Source of the DNA: Paenibacillus ginsengihumi DSM 21568
Lineage (GTDB): Bacteria; Bacillota; Bacilli; Paenibacillales; NBRC-103111
DNA: 64,000 nucleotides
Reading direction: 5' to 3'
Assembly: GCF_000380965.1 (NCBI RefSeq)
Contig: NZ_KB905553.1
Coordinates: 1 to 64,000, forward strand
Of the stretch, positions 1 to 9,334 are shown one piece after another. The notes beneath the pieces were generated by a model. It was not told the DNA's origin. It did not search any database and worked only from the letters and a program-made list of their open reading frames with translations. Numbering within the stretch: the first letter of the stretch is position 1; each line of letters opens with the position of its first letter. The position numbers were made by a program, and so were the translations under genes.

Positions 1-2
1 AA

Positions 3-164
3 GCGAGTAAGCAGGCAACGCCGCAGCAGTCGATAAACATGCGGCAATTGCTCAAGAACGTGACGCAACCGGTCAAGGGTTGTATCGCTGGAATGATTCG
101 CATGCTGCAAGGACCGAAGCAAAGCAGCACAACGGGTATGGCACTCAAAGCACTTCGCGGATAA
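3..164 (+). CDS. possible C-terminal end of a gene entering from the left
   Basis: One frame is open from the window edge to a TAA at 162-164, 53 codons. Its third positions are more GC-rich than those of the competing frame that ends at 265, which fits the codon use of the rest of the window. The peptide ends in a Lys/Arg-containing tail and matches no family I recognise. Another short frame ends at 36, so the true reading frame of the upstream gene is uncertain. Confidence 0.3.
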   Translation, partial: ASKQATPQQSINMRQLLKNVTQPVKGCIAGMIRMLQGPKQSSTTGMALKALRG

Positions 165-566
165 CGGCAAAAAATTCTGACAAATCACTTGTGTTTGATG
201 AAAGAACGAAGCAAAGCGCTTACAAGGAAGAGGTTCCTTCGGGGTTCGCGTTCCAGGCATCTTAAATGACTGCCCACGCTAGCTTGACACTGACAAAAAA
301 GGCGAAAACATGGACAAATTGTCGAAGAGAAGTTAAACTTGTGAATAGAATGCAGTTGCTTTGCCCTAACCTAATCCTGCAAGCTGCGGGCTGGAGGATT
401 GCCGGCGCCGGCTGCGGAGCACGGGAGGGCAAACAGGCGCGGGGGCGCGCAACGCCTATGTGGATAATTCGACGAAGCCCTTCGGCGATTATCAGCACCG
501 CAGGTGACAACCGATGGCGAAGAATGGTCGGTTGACCCATCAACATGAAAAAGGTGGCTTGACGCA
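165..566. other. intergenic stretch, no convincing gene
   Basis: Short frames here (for example 266-535) lack a good ribosome-binding site and recognisable protein content. The only structure I can support is a copy of a dispersed repeat at 464-508, listed separately. A GC-rich segment at about 380-450 could fold but has no T tract typical of a terminator. Confidence 0.4.
464..508 (-). repeat. dispersed intergenic repeat A, copy 1 (reverse orientation)
   Basis: Read on the minus strand, this segment begins GTCACCTGCGGT and ends CTTCGTCGAATTAT. It matches 36121-36166 with one single-base indel and only a few mismatches over about 45 bases. Related copies lie at 18943-18985 and, shorter, at 14391-14420. 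All copies are between genes. Confidence 0.7.
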
Positions 567-908
567 ATGAGAAAATTGTCCAAACAGCAAAGCGAATATA
601 AAGAAGCGAAAGAGCAGTTCGAGAAAGCGAACAAGGAGTTTGAGCAAAAGCTGGCGGCGACCAAGCTGATCGGCAAGGTGAACCAGGAGACGATGGAAGC
701 GCTGATCGAGCAAACCGGCCTGCATACTGCGCTCAATCGCCTGGGCCGCGCGGAGGCCGCCTTGCTCAAGTGGTCGAAGGAAATGATCAGCAAGGAGAAA
801 GAGTATTTGAACAACAAGGAAGCCGTTGACCGGATGTACGCCTACATTGACGAAAATCCGCAAATCAAGGCCCAGTTGATTCAGGCAGCGATGAAAATGG
901 AATTATAG
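567..908 (+). CDS. conserved-looking small coiled-coil protein
   Basis: This 113-residue, highly charged protein is preceded by a reasonable ribosome-binding site (AAAGGTGG, around 550). It is rich in Lys and Glu and appears almost entirely helical. Residues about 5-35 and 70-95 have heptad-like spacing typical of coiled coils. There is no signal peptide, membrane segment or Cys motif, so it is probably cytosolic. I do not recognise the family and propose no function. It stands alone, with a likely terminator at 1010-1050 separating it from the next gene. Confidence 0.6.
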   Translation: MRKLSKQQSEYKEAKEQFEKANKEFEQKLAATKLIGKVNQETMEALIEQTGLHTALNRLGRAEAALLKWSKEMISKEKEYLNNKEAVDRMYAYIDENPQIKAQLIQAAMKMEL

Positions 909-1009
909 ACACCTATGACGAATAATCCTGCATCAGCGGCCGGTCAGCTTCGGCGAATGGACATTTGCCGAAGCCGATCTTCGGAGGGATACTTCCGGCC
1001 GTTATTTGG

Positions 1010-1050
1010 CGGCAGCGGTTTCGCCTCGGCGGCGAGTCCGCTGCCGTTTT
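1010..1050 (+). terminator. probable rho-independent terminator
   Basis: Arms CGGCAGCGG (1010-1018) and CCGCTGCCG (1038-1046) are perfectly complementary and enclose a second small GC stem; TTTT follows. Its position shows that the next gene starts downstream of it, at 1132, and not at the more upstream in-frame ATG at 1006. Confidence 0.6.
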
Positions 1051-1131
1051 CCGTTTGGATGCGTTTTGCTTTCGCCTGCCATTTCGGGTACACTGGCAAT
1101 CATAGGAACGCACGGAAAGGTGGTGCTAAAC

Positions 1132-2073
1132 GTGGATCGCGGTACGAACGGAGCGGACGTCCCCAGAGACAACGTCGTTCTTTTCCCGAAAACGATCGAG
1201 TATTATCAGTACGAGCTGACGAAGCTTCTGGAAGGGGAACGGTACGGCGAAGCGATTCGGCTTCTCCGCTTCCTGCTCGCTTGCCGCGTGGATGACGACC
1301 GGTCGAGAGAGGAATGGCAGTCGCTTCTGCAGTGGCTGGAGATGATGTTTCCGGAGCTGACGAGCATGGGGCTGGCATCGATGCCCGCCGGCTTGGAGGG
1401 CGAGGAAGAAGTTTCGGAAAGCGGCCTGCTCCGGCGATCGGTTCAGAACAAGGCGAAGCAGCAAAGCGATTACGCCGAGAAGCTGCTGGCCATGCTGGAC
1501 GCCGGAGAGCGAAGCGACAAGCTGCAGCTGGCGCTCGACCAGCTCGCTTATTTGGATCACCCCCGCATTGACGAGGCTCTGCTCGGATGGCTCGCGCGCG
1601 AGACGCTGCATCCGCTCGTCCAGTTCAAGGCGCTGCAGGTGTTAAAGCTTCGCGGCGTGAAGGAGCAGGTTAAGCTGATGCGCGGCGGCGAGGAGGTCGT
1701 TCTGGATATCGAGGATACGCCGTCCGGGCCGGATGAGTTCCCGTGGCAAATCCGCGAGATGATCGCGCGCGTTCAAGAAATCAGCGAGACGACGCACCCG
1801 GCCTTATCTTATTTCGCGCAGGAAACGTGGAACGAATTTCTCGCGTTTATTTACGGCACCTCCACCTATGCGCAGCTGCTGCGGCAGGAGCCGGGCTGCG
1901 TGGACGTATGGGCTTCGGCGCTGCATCTGATGCTGCTGGATAAGCTGTTTGGCGGGGGGAACAAGGAGGAGCTTCTGGAAATGTACGGCATTACTTCCGA
2001 GCTTGAATTTCAATGGGAGCAAGCGTACCGGGTGATGCAGCAGTTCGCCGCGGTCACGTTCAGACGCGATTGA
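1132..2073 (+). CDS. helical-repeat hypothetical protein upstream of tig
   Basis: The chosen start is GTG 1132, preceded by AAAGGTGG with good spacing; the upstream ATG at 1006 would begin inside a terminator hairpin. The 313-residue product is acidic, all-helical in appearance and without signal or membrane segments. It alternates amphipathic helices (for example residues about 20-60 and 100-165), compatible with TPR or HEAT-like repeats, although I cannot define repeat units confidently. A protein of this kind just before trigger factor may be a lineage-conserved neighbour, but tig has its own promoter. Function is unknown. Confidence 0.65.
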   Translation: MDRGTNGADVPRDNVVLFPKTIEYYQYELTKLLEGERYGEAIRLLRFLLACRVDDDRSREEWQSLLQWLEMMFPELTSMGLASMPAGLEGEEEVSESGLLRRSVQNKAKQQSDYAEKLLAMLDAGERSDKLQLALDQLAYLDHPRIDEALLGWLARETLHPLVQFKALQVLKLRGVKEQVKLMRGGEEVVLDIEDTPSGPDEFPWQIREMIARVQEISETTHPALSYFAQETWNEFLAFIYGTSTYAQLLRQEPGCVDVWASALHLMLLDKLFGGGNKEELLEMYGITSELEFQWEQAYRVMQQFAAVTFRRD

Positions 2074-2119
2074 TCATGCGCGTTCCATGCCGGACTCGTT
2101 TTTGCTGGTGGGCTATGCC

Positions 2120-2148
2120 TTGAAAAAGTGCGGGCTAACGGTTATACT
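2120..2148 (+). promoter_or_regulatory. vegetative promoter of tig
   Basis: TTGAAA (2120-2125) and TATACT (2143-2148) are separated by exactly 17 bases, a near-consensus sigma-A promoter. It leaves a leader of about 95 bases before the tig start. Confidence 0.7.
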
Positions 2149-2249
2149 AGAGTGGTTATATCGGCGGGGCGGGACAAGTCTGCATTTTTTTTGGCCACCC
2201 CCGATCGTGAAAATTAGCTATGGATTATTTTTGGAGGGGAAAGCATAAA

Positions 2250-3539
2250 ATGAAAGCAACCTGGGAAAAGATAGAGAAGAACGTAGCCGTTCTTGATATT
2301 GAAGTCGAAGAAGAGAAAGTCGCCTCCGCTCTGGACCAAGCCTTTAAGAAAATTTCCAAAAAGGTGCTCGTTCCGGGTTTCCGCAAAGGCAAAGTGCCGC
2401 GCCAAATCTTCGAGGCGAAATTCGGCGTAGAGAGCCTGTACCAAGAGGCGCTCGATATCATTCTCCCCGAGGCTTACATGTCGGCCGTGCAGGAGACCGG
2501 CATTCAGCCGGTTGACCGTCCGGAAGTCGACGTAGAGCAATTCGGCAAAGGTCAAACGCTCAAATTCAAAGCGAAAGTAACCGTCCGTCCCGAAGTGGAG
2601 CTGGGCGAATACAAAGGCCTGGAGCTTGAGCAGGCGTCTGTCGAGGTGACGGCGGAAGAAGTGAATGCGGAGCTGGAGAAGCTGCAGCAGCGTCATGCCG
2701 AGCTGGTGCCGGTCGAGGAAGGCGCGGCGCAGAACGGCGATGTGGTCGTGATTGACTTCGAAGGGTTCGTGGACGGGGAAGCGTTCGAAGGCGGCAAATC
2801 CGAAAGATATTCGCTGGAGCTTGGCAGCGGCAGCTTCATTCCCGGCTTCGAGGATCAGCTCGTCGGCATGAGCAAGGAAGAGGAAAAGGACATCACCGTA
2901 ACCTTCCCGGAGGATTATCATGCCGAGCAGTTGAAAGGCAAGGAAGCCGTGTTCAAGGTCAAGCTTCACGATATCAAGCGCAAAAATTTGCCGGAGCTGG
3001 ACGATGAATTCGCCAAGGACGTCAGCGAGTTCGAGACGTTGGACGAGTTCAAGGCGGACCTGGAGAAAAATCTGAAGGAGCGCAAGGAAAACGAAGCTAA
3101 GCGCAAGCGCGAGAACGACGCCGTGGAGAAAGCTGCCGCCAATGCGCAGGTCGAGATTCCGGCCGTCATGATCGACGACGAGACCGAGCAGATGGTGAGA
3201 GAATTCGAGAACCGTCTCCGCATGCAAGGCATGAATCCCCAAATGTACTATCAGTTCTCCGGCCAGACGCAAGAGGACCTGAAAGCGCAAATGCGCAGCG
3301 ACGCCGAGAAGCGCGTTCGCAACAGTCTCGTGCTCGATGCGATTGCGAAAGCGGAAGGAATCTCGGCTTCGGAAGAAGAGATCAACGCCGAGCTGGAAGA
3401 CCTGTCCAAAATGTACAACCGTCCGGTGGAGGAAATCCGCGCTATCTTCGCGGGCAACGGCAATATGAACAGCCTGGTGCAGGATATCGTCGTCCGCAAG
3501 ACGATCGCTTTCCTGGTAGATAACAGCAAAACGGCATAA
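2250..3539 (+). CDS. tig: trigger factor
   Basis: Ribosome-associated chaperone and peptidyl-prolyl isomerase that meets nascent chains at the exit tunnel. The start is ATG 2250, directly after TTGGAGGGGAAAG; a longer frame from 2220 would contain that ribosome-binding site. The length, 429 residues, is normal. The N-terminal domain carries the ribosome-docking signature GFRKGKVPR at about residues 44-52. An FKBP-like domain with GDVVVIDFEGFVDGE follows at about 160-245, then a long charged helical C-terminal domain. It lies ahead of clpP and clpX, the usual Firmicute order linking folding with degradation, but a terminator and separate promoter divide them. Confidence 0.97.
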   Translation: MKATWEKIEKNVAVLDIEVEEEKVASALDQAFKKISKKVLVPGFRKGKVPRQIFEAKFGVESLYQEALDIILPEAYMSAVQETGIQPVDRPEVDVEQFGKGQTLKFKAKVTVRPEVELGEYKGLELEQASVEVTAEEVNAELEKLQQRHAELVPVEEGAAQNGDVVVIDFEGFVDGEAFEGGKSERYSLELGSGSFIPGFEDQLVGMSKEEEKDITVTFPEDYHAEQLKGKEAVFKVKLHDIKRKNLPELDDEFAKDVSEFETLDEFKADLEKNLKERKENEAKRKRENDAVEKAAANAQVEIPAVMIDDETEQMVREFENRLRMQGMNPQMYYQFSGQTQEDLKAQMRSDAEKRVRNSLVLDAIAKAEGISASEEEINAELEDLSKMYNRPVEEIRAIFAGNGNMNSLVQDIVVRKTIAFLVDNSKTA

Positions 3540-3560
3540 TCGCCGCAACATATGAAGCAA

Positions 3561-3594
3561 GGGCACGTACAATAATATGCGTGCCTTTGTTTTA
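3561..3594 (+). terminator. terminator after tig
   Basis: GGCACG (3562-3567) pairs with CGTGCC (3580-3585) across a short AT loop and is followed by TTTGTTTT. Confidence 0.65.
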
Positions 3595-3720
3595 CCCATC
3601 AAACGGCACGAATCGTGTCGAAATACATATTGCAAGCCAGGCCGGTCGGTCGGATCGGAATTGCCGTTTTCTTCCGGCAAGCCAGGGAAAAAAGGGCTCG
3701 GGGGCGGGGTTCGATTTTCC

Positions 3721-3750
3721 TTGACAAACGTGCTACAATGTTAATGTTAT
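3721..3750 (+). promoter_or_regulatory. candidate promoter of clpP
   Basis: A perfect TTGACA lies at 3721-3726. The best-spaced -10 is TGTTAT (3745-3750, 18-base spacer). TACAAT at 3734 is closer to consensus but far too near to pair with this -35 element. I saw no CtsR-type heptad repeats. Confidence 0.4.
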
Positions 3751-3783
3751 GGATGGCATATTGAAGCAAAGGGGTTGGAAACG

Positions 3784-4365
3784 ATGAGTCTGGTACCGAT
3801 CGTGGTCGAACAGGAAGGCCGCGGTGAAAGATCCTACGATATATATTCGCGTCTTTTGAAGGATCGCATTATTTTCATTGGCAGTGCGATTGACGACGAT
3901 GTTGCCAACCTGGTCATAGCTCAAATGCTGTTTTTGGCTGCTACGGATCCGGATAAAGACATCCATCTGTACATTAATTCCCCTGGCGGTTCGGTTACGG
4001 CGGGAATGGGTATATACGATACGATGCAATATATCAAGCCGGATGTATCGACGATTTGCGTCGGCATGGCGGCGAGCATGGGTTCGTTGCTGCTGACGGC
4101 CGGAGCGCCGGGCAAGCGGTTCGCGCTGCCGAACAGCGAGATTATGATTCACCAGCCGCTCGGCGGGGTGCGCGGGCAAGCGTCCGACATCAAGATTCAC
4201 GCCGACTGGATTCTCAAGACGAAGCAGAAGCTGAATCAAATTTATGTGGAACGTACAGGACAGCCGCTCGAGAAGATCGAACGCGACACGGATCGCGACA
4301 ATTTCATGAGCGCGGAAGAAGCCAAGGAATACGGGCTCATCGATGCGGTCATCACTCGTGCGTGA
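3784..4365 (+). CDS. clpP: ATP-dependent Clp protease proteolytic subunit
   Basis: Serine peptidase that forms the double-ring degradation chamber served by ClpX. The start is ATG 3784 after AAAGGGG; an in-frame TTG at 3775 overlaps the binding site. The 193-residue length is standard. The catalytic triad is Ser98 (in GMAASMGS), His123 (MIHQP) and Asp172 (DTDRDNF). The N-terminus, beginning [10 protein letters not shown], gives the usual axial-pore loop. It is followed 24 bases later by clpX, so the pair is probably co-transcribed. Confidence 0.97.
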   Translation: MSLVPIVVEQEGRGERSYDIYSRLLKDRIIFIGSAIDDDVANLVIAQMLFLAATDPDKDIHLYINSPGGSVTAGMGIYDTMQYIKPDVSTICVGMAASMGSLLLTAGAPGKRFALPNSEIMIHQPLGGVRGQASDIKIHADWILKTKQKLNQIYVERTGQPLEKIERDTDRDNFMSAEEAKEYGLIDAVITRA

Positions 4366-4389
4366 TTTTATGGATAAAGGAGTGATCCC

Positions 4390-5655
4390 ATGTTTAAATT
4401 CAACGATGAAAAAGGCCAGCTGAAGTGCTCCTTCTGCGGCAAATCGCAGGAGCAGGTGCGCAAGCTGGTTGCCGGTCCCGGCGTATATATATGCGATGAA
4501 TGCATTGAGCTGTGCACGGAAATCGTGGAAGAGGAGCTCGGACACGAGGAAGAGCTCGATCTGAAGGATATTCCGAAGCCGAAGGAAATCCGGGCGATTC
4601 TGGACCAGTATGTCATCGGTCAAGATCAGGCGAAAAAGTCGCTTTCCGTGGCCGTATACAATCATTACAAGCGCATCAACTCGCAGCAGGGCAAGTCGGA
4701 GGACGTCGAGCTGCAAAAATCGAACATTATGCTCGTCGGGCCGACCGGCAGCGGGAAGACGCTGCTCGCTCAGACGCTGGCCAAAATATTGAACGTGCCG
4801 TTTGCCATTGCCGATGCCACTTCGCTGACCGAAGCGGGCTATGTCGGCGAAGACGTCGAGAATATTTTGCTGAAGCTGATTCAAGCCGCGGACTACGACG
4901 TGGAGAAAGCGGAGCGCGGCATCATATACATCGATGAAATCGACAAAGTGGCGCGCAAATCGGAGAATCCTTCCATTACCCGCGACGTGTCGGGGGAAGG
5001 CGTTCAGCAAGCGCTGCTGAAAATTTTGGAAGGCACGGTTGCATCCGTCCCGCCGCAGGGCGGAAGAAAGCATCCGCACCAGGAATTTATCCAGATCGAT
5101 ACGACGAACATTTTGTTTATTTGCGGCGGGGCCTTCGACGGTTTGGAGCAAATCATCAAGCGCCGCATCGGCAAAAAGGTGATCGGCTTCGGCGCAGACG
5201 GCGCGAAAGCGGATCTGAAGCCCGGCGAGTATTTGTCGCTTGTGCTGCCGGAGGATTTGCTGAAGTTCGGGCTCATACCTGAATTCGTCGGCCGTTTGCC
5301 GGTCATTTCCACGCTGGAGCCGCTGGACGAAACGGCGCTCATCCGGATCTTGACCGAGCCGAAGAACGCGCTCGTCAAGCAGTATCAGAAAATGCTGGAA
5401 ATGGATAACGTCGTTCTCGAGTTTGAACAGGAAGCGCTCGAGGAGATCGCCAAGGAAGCGATCAAGCGGAACACCGGCGCGCGGGGGCTGCGGGCCATCA
5501 TTGAGGGCATCATGCTTGATGTGATGTACGAAGCGCCTTCCCGCACGGAATCGTCCCGCTGCGTCGTGAACAAGGAAGCCGTCACGGCCAAGATCGTGCC
5601 TCCCATTACGGCTCATGACGGGCAGTCGAGCGAGAAGAAGGAAGAAAGCGCCTAA
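4390..5655 (+). CDS. clpX: Clp protease ATP-binding subunit ClpX
   Basis: AAA+ unfoldase that recognises tagged substrates and feeds them into ClpP. The 421 residues open with a C4 zinc-binding domain (Cys13, Cys16, Cys35, Cys38). Walker A is GPTGSGKT at 117-124, and a Walker B segment IIYIDEIDK lies near 180. The ClpP-docking loop and arginine-finger regions are full length. A ribosome-binding site AAAGGAGTG precedes the ATG. It sits directly behind clpP, a common arrangement in Gram-negative bacteria; in B. subtilis clpP is elsewhere. Confidence 0.97.
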   Translation: MFKFNDEKGQLKCSFCGKSQEQVRKLVAGPGVYICDECIELCTEIVEEELGHEEELDLKDIPKPKEIRAILDQYVIGQDQAKKSLSVAVYNHYKRINSQQGKSEDVELQKSNIMLVGPTGSGKTLLAQTLAKILNVPFAIADATSLTEAGYVGEDVENILLKLIQAADYDVEKAERGIIYIDEIDKVARKSENPSITRDVSGEGVQQALLKILEGTVASVPPQGGRKHPHQEFIQIDTTNILFICGGAFDGLEQIIKRRIGKKVIGFGADGAKADLKPGEYLSLVLPEDLLKFGLIPEFVGRLPVISTLEPLDETALIRILTEPKNALVKQYQKMLEMDNVVLEFEQEALEEIAKEAIKRNTGARGLRAIIEGIMLDVMYEAPSRTESSRCVVNKEAVTAKIVPPITAHDGQSSEKKEESA

Positions 5656-5778
5656 GCCAGCCATAACTAAACCGGACACCTCCAATTCGCTTTCGGCGTC
5701 CGACCCTCTCAGGGGCCGGAGCTACGCCGTGAGCGGAGCGGAGGATGTTTGGTATCATGGGAGAGAGTGAATTAACTT

Positions 5779-6891
5779 ATGTACCACCGCAAGGATACGA
5801 TAGCTGTCAAAGTAGGCGGCCTGACGATAGGCGGAAGCAATGACGTGATCATCCAGAGCATGTGCACGACGAAGACGGCGGACGTCAAGGCCACGGTAGC
5901 GGAAATTCACCGTTTGGAGGAAGCCGGCTGCCAGCTGGTGCGGGTAACGGTCAATAACAAGGAAGCGGCGGAAGCGATCAAGGAGATCAAGCGGCAAATC
6001 TCGGTTCCGCTCGTTGCCGACATTCACTTCGACTATCGCCTGGCGCTGCTGGCCATCGAGAACGGCATCGACAAGGTGCGGATCAATCCGGGCAATATCG
6101 GCCGCCGCGAGAAGGTGGAGGCGGTCGTCAAAGCGTGCAAGGAGAAGGGCATTCCGATTCGCATCGGCGTCAATGCCGGCTCGCTGGAAAACCATTTGCT
6201 CGAAAAATACGGCTATCCGACGCCGGAGGCGATGGTGGAAAGCGCGCTGTATCATATCGGCATTCTGGAGGAGCTTGATTTTCGCGATATTATCGTCTCG
6301 CTCAAGGCGTCCGATGTGCCAATGGCGATCGCTGCCTATACGAAAGCGGCCGAGTCGTTTCGCTATCCGCTTCATCTCGGAATTACGGAAGCCGGCACGC
6401 TGTTCTCGGGAACGGTCAAAAGCGCGGCGGGACTTGGCGCTCTGCTCAGCATGGGGCTTGGCTCGACGATCCGGATCAGCCTGAGCGCCGATCCGGTCGA
6501 GGAAGTGAAGGTATGCCGCGAGCTGCTGAAGTCGTTCGGCTTGATTTCGAACGCGGCCACACTCGTGTCATGCCCAACCTGCGGCCGGCTCGACATCGAT
6601 CTGTTCTCCATCGCCAATGAAGTGGAGGAGTATATTTCCCGTTTGAAGGTGCCGATCAAGGTATCGGTGCTCGGCTGCGCCGTCAACGGGCCCGGAGAGG
6701 CGCGGGAGGCCGATATCGGCATCGCCGGAGCGCGCGGCGAAGGGCTGCTGTTCCGCTATGGCGAAATGGTGCGCAAGGTGCCGGAAGCCGATCTGGTCAG
6801 CGAGCTGAAGAAAGAAATCGACAACATTGTTGCCCATTACGAGAAGACGGGCGAAATTCCCGGAAGGAAGCATCATGCGGGCGTCAAATAA
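5779..6891 (+). CDS. ispG: 4-hydroxy-3-methylbut-2-enyl diphosphate synthase
   Basis: IspG (GcpE) is a [4Fe-4S] enzyme of the MEP pathway that converts MEcPP to HMBPP using two electrons. The 370-residue protein begins with a TIM-barrel half ([10 protein letters not shown], then [10 protein letters not shown]). It ends with the cluster-binding domain, whose Cys ligands are in SCPTCGR and GCAVNGPGE. The start follows GGGAGAG. The gene is single, with a terminator behind it and no other MEP gene nearby. Confidence 0.96.
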   Translation: MYHRKDTIAVKVGGLTIGGSNDVIIQSMCTTKTADVKATVAEIHRLEEAGCQLVRVTVNNKEAAEAIKEIKRQISVPLVADIHFDYRLALLAIENGIDKVRINPGNIGRREKVEAVVKACKEKGIPIRIGVNAGSLENHLLEKYGYPTPEAMVESALYHIGILEELDFRDIIVSLKASDVPMAIAAYTKAAESFRYPLHLGITEAGTLFSGTVKSAAGLGALLSMGLGSTIRISLSADPVEEVKVCRELLKSFGLISNAATLVSCPTCGRLDIDLFSIANEVEEYISRLKVPIKVSVLGCAVNGPGEAREADIGIAGARGEGLLFRYGEMVRKVPEADLVSELKKEIDNIVAHYEKTGEIPGRKHHAGVK

Positions 6892-6930
6892 CGCCTCATG
6901 ATCCGCCAGCTAGCATATCGGACTAACAAG

Positions 6931-6977
6931 AGCATCGTTCCCGGCTGCCATCGGCCTGGGTTATGGTGCTTTTTTTG
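6931..6977 (+). terminator. terminator after ispG
   Basis: An imperfect hairpin pairs AGCATCGTTCCC (from 6931) with the arm ending GGTGCT (6970), followed by seven T residues. Confidence 0.65.
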
Positions 6978-7083
6978 GCATGGGGCAAGACAAAGCGAGC
7001 TTGCTGCATTTATAATGGGCTTAAGCTAACACCGCGACGGAAGGCGGACTGGCGCTGTCCGGTCTTGAATCGATAAGGAGCAG

Positions 7084-8166
7084 ATGATGACCGATTCCAA
7101 CAAAAAACAGACGAGACGCACAACGATGAAGGATATCGCCGAAGCGCTGCAGCTCGATCGGACGACCGTATCCAAAGCGTTGGCGGGCAAGCCGGGCTTG
7201 GCCGCCAAAACGCGGCGGCTCATCCTGGAAACCGCCCGCCAGATGGGCTACAAGAAGGATGCTTTCGCCAGCTCGCTCATGACCGGCAAAAACAATATTC
7301 TCGGTCTGGTGCTGACCGATCTGACCCGCGGGCTGTTCGCCCCGTTCGTAAACAGCTATCAGGAGACAGCCCGTCAGGAGGACTATGGCGTGCTGTTATG
7401 CAATCTGGAGAAGTCGGCGGACGGCCAGGCCGGCGCGATCATGCAGCTGGAGCTGCTGCGGCAGCAGCGAGTATCCGGCATCACGTTCGTGTCGAACGGG
7501 ACGGCCCGCATTCCGGAGCATTATTACGACGAGCTCCTGGCGGAAGGCATTCCCTTCAATATCGTGGAGAGCCGCAGCTTGATCGAAGGCCCGGGGCATA
7601 TTCGCTTCGACCATAAGGGAGCGGGGCTTGAGCTGACGCGCTATTTGCTCGGCCTTGGCCACCGCCGAATCGCTTTCGTCACTTACAGTCCTCGCATGCA
7701 TAGACATATGACCCCCAAAGGACGATTCGAAGGCTACCTGGAGGCGATGAAGGAGGCGGGGCTTGCGCCGATTACCGTTTTTGAGAATCAGCATTATGCC
7801 TCGACATGCGGCGAAGAGGTGCAGCTGGCTTACCGGCTGCTGGCGAACGCCTGGGAGTCGCTGCCGTCGCCGACGGCCGTGATCGGGGCCAATGACGCTT
7901 TTGCGCTGGGGGCGCTCCATTATTTTAAAAATAGGGGAATTTCGGTACCGGATGACGTTTCGCTGGCCGGATTTGACGACCTGTATGGAGAGATGGCGGT
8001 GCCGCGCATGACTTCCATGCGCATGCCGGTGTTCGAATCCGGCTCGCTTGCGGCGCGCCTTCTGATCTCCCGAATCCGCAGCGGCGAAGAGGACAAGCGG
8101 GACAAGCTCACCTGGCTCGATTATACGGTGACCGTCAGAGAAACGACGACTCCCCCGAAGCGGTAG
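7084..8166 (+). CDS. LacI-family transcriptional regulator
   Basis: Sugar-responsive type repressor of 360 residues. The first 70 residues carry the LacI helix-turn-helix (TTMKDIAEAL, then RTTVSKALAG) and a hinge helix. A periplasmic-binding-protein-like effector domain with GLVLTDLTRGLF and GANDAFALGAL follows. The start follows AAGGAG at 7075. No transporter or sugar-catabolic gene is next to it, so the target and ligand cannot be inferred. Both flanks carry terminators, which makes it a stand-alone unit between ispG and an amidase gene. Confidence 0.88.
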   Translation: MMTDSNKKQTRRTTMKDIAEALQLDRTTVSKALAGKPGLAAKTRRLILETARQMGYKKDAFASSLMTGKNNILGLVLTDLTRGLFAPFVNSYQETARQEDYGVLLCNLEKSADGQAGAIMQLELLRQQRVSGITFVSNGTARIPEHYYDELLAEGIPFNIVESRSLIEGPGHIRFDHKGAGLELTRYLLGLGHRRIAFVTYSPRMHRHMTPKGRFEGYLEAMKEAGLAPITVFENQHYASTCGEEVQLAYRLLANAWESLPSPTAVIGANDAFALGALHYFKNRGISVPDDVSLAGFDDLYGEMAVPRMTSMRMPVFESGSLAARLLISRIRSGEEDKRDKLTWLDYTVTVRETTTPPKR

Positions 8167-8320
8167 AGGCAGACTGTAGTGATTCGGGGATGTCGGCACG
8201 CCCGAAAAGCATACGGCCGAGGTACTGAAGCGGACCCGCTCCTCTTTGGATGCCGCAGGGCGGGCATTTCGTTCCGGTTTCGCAGTTAGTGCAATGCAAT
8301 TAGTGCAATAATGATCATGC

Positions 8321-8358
8321 AAGCAATCGCCGGCAGTGGCCGGCGGTTGCTTTTTTTT
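8321..8358 (+). terminator. strong terminator after the LacI-type gene
   Basis: A 12-base stem, with one G-U-type mismatch, spans GCAATCGCCGGC and GCCGGCGGTTGC around the loop AGTG. Eight T residues follow. Confidence 0.85.
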
Positions 8359-8429
8359 GGCGCTGCGGCAATCAGGCGAGCCGCTGTTTGGCAGATGCCG
8401 GAGAGCTTTAGGGCCCAGCGAGATTACCG

Positions 8430-9173
8430 CTATTCCGCGGCGCACTGCTCCAGATACGCCTTAAGCCCCGCCGCGATGCAGCGGGCGATTTCCTCCTGCC
8501 CGGCCGGGTCCGTAAGCCGCCTGCGGTCGGATTCATTGGTCAAAAATCCCATTTCCACGATAACCGCCGGAACCTTCGCATGCTTGAGCAAATAATAGCT
8601 CTTGCCGTACCGCGGCGTCCCCTCGGCGCCGTAGAGCCGGTTGAGCGACTGCTGCAGCTGCTTGGCCAGCTCTTTGCTCTCCGGCGTCTTTTGATGCAGA
8701 ACGAGCGGGCCGCTTTTGGCCGCTCGCTTGGCGGCATTTACATGCAGGCTGATCAGCGCCTTCGGCTTGAGCTCGTTGGCCAGATGGCAGCGCTGGGCGA
8801 GATCCTTTCGATGCCGCGAAGAGCTTTTCAGCCACGTGTTGTCGCTGCTTAGGGCGTAATCGCCCGTGCGGTCCAAGACTGTCGTCAGGCCCATTGCGTG
8901 CAGCTGAACGTATGTTTTCTTGGCGACCGCCAGATTGATATCTTTTTCCAAAATGCTTCCGTATGACGTTCCGCCGTCGATGCCGCCGTGTCCCGCATCG
9001 ATGAGCACATCGACATTGGCGATGGCCGGAGCCGCCGCATGGATAGTTTGGGCGCAGCGGATTGCCGCCTGCTCACCGAACGCATTCGCCGGCACGGCGG
9101 TTAGGGCCGGCTTCGGCGCGAAGCTGGCAGCAGCAAGGAAAGCAGCGGTGACGATGATGATGAGCCGCAGCAA
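8430..9173 (-). CDS. secreted N-acetylmuramoyl-L-alanine amidase (Amidase_3)
   Basis: Cleaves the amide between MurNAc and the stem peptide of peptidoglycan. The 247-residue product has an N-terminal hydrophobic signal (about residues 1-25) and one Amidase_3 domain. Zinc-site residues are visible in DAGHGG (His), ILEKDINL (Glu) and SLHVNA (His); the catalytic Glu is in VIVEMGFLTN. No binding repeats follow, which resembles the spore-cortex amidase CwlD in architecture, so a sporulation role is possible but not shown. It is divergent from lonB, with about 160 bases between the starts. Confidence 0.85.
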   Translation of the reverse strand: MLRLIIIVTAAFLAAASFAPKPALTAVPANAFGEQAAIRCAQTIHAAAPAIANVDVLIDAGHGGIDGGTSYGSILEKDINLAVAKKTYVQLHAMGLTTVLDRTGDYALSSDNTWLKSSSRHRKDLAQRCHLANELKPKALISLHVNAAKRAAKSGPLVLHQKTPESKELAKQLQQSLNRLYGAEGTPRYGKSYYLLKHAKVPAVIVEMGFLTNESDRRRLTDPAGQEEIARCIAAGLKAYLEQCAAE

Positions 9174-9272
9174 AAGTGGAGCCTCCTTTTTGCAAGTCGA
9201 TATTCGTTATCGTTCGATGCTTCGCGCCGTCTCATGCACTGTGTTGGAAGAAAAGTTTCTGGAGAAAAAGGG

Positions 9273-9301
9273 GTTATTGCCGGCAAAGGGAGGAAATACT
9301 G
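9273..9301 (+). promoter_or_regulatory. possible forespore (sigma-F/G type) promoter of lonB
   Basis: GGAAATACTG (9292-9301) fits the sigma-F/G -10 pattern GGnnAnAnTR. GTTAT (9273-9277) is a weak -35 at 14 bases. The distance to the lonB ATG is 34 bases. In B. subtilis lonB is known to be a sigma-F gene, which makes the match worth noting. Confidence 0.35.
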
Positions 9302-9334
9302 ACCATTATACGAATTCGCGGGAGGTTTTTCGGA

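Noticed and set aside
80-265. 61-codon plus-strand frame at the left edge
   Set aside because: It starts at a TTG without a ribosome-binding site and has poorer third-position bias than the overlapping frame ending at 164.
1006-1131. N-terminal extension of the gene before tig
   Set aside because: The extra 42 codons run through a terminator hairpin; GTG 1132 has a good ribosome-binding site.
2214-3680. 488-codon minus-strand frame opposite tig
   Set aside because: It mirrors the codon structure of tig exactly and has no recognisable content or start signal.
8430-9173. Naming the amidase cwlD outright
   Set aside because: The single-domain architecture fits CwlD, but generic Amidase_3 proteins look alike and the neighbourhood does not settle it.
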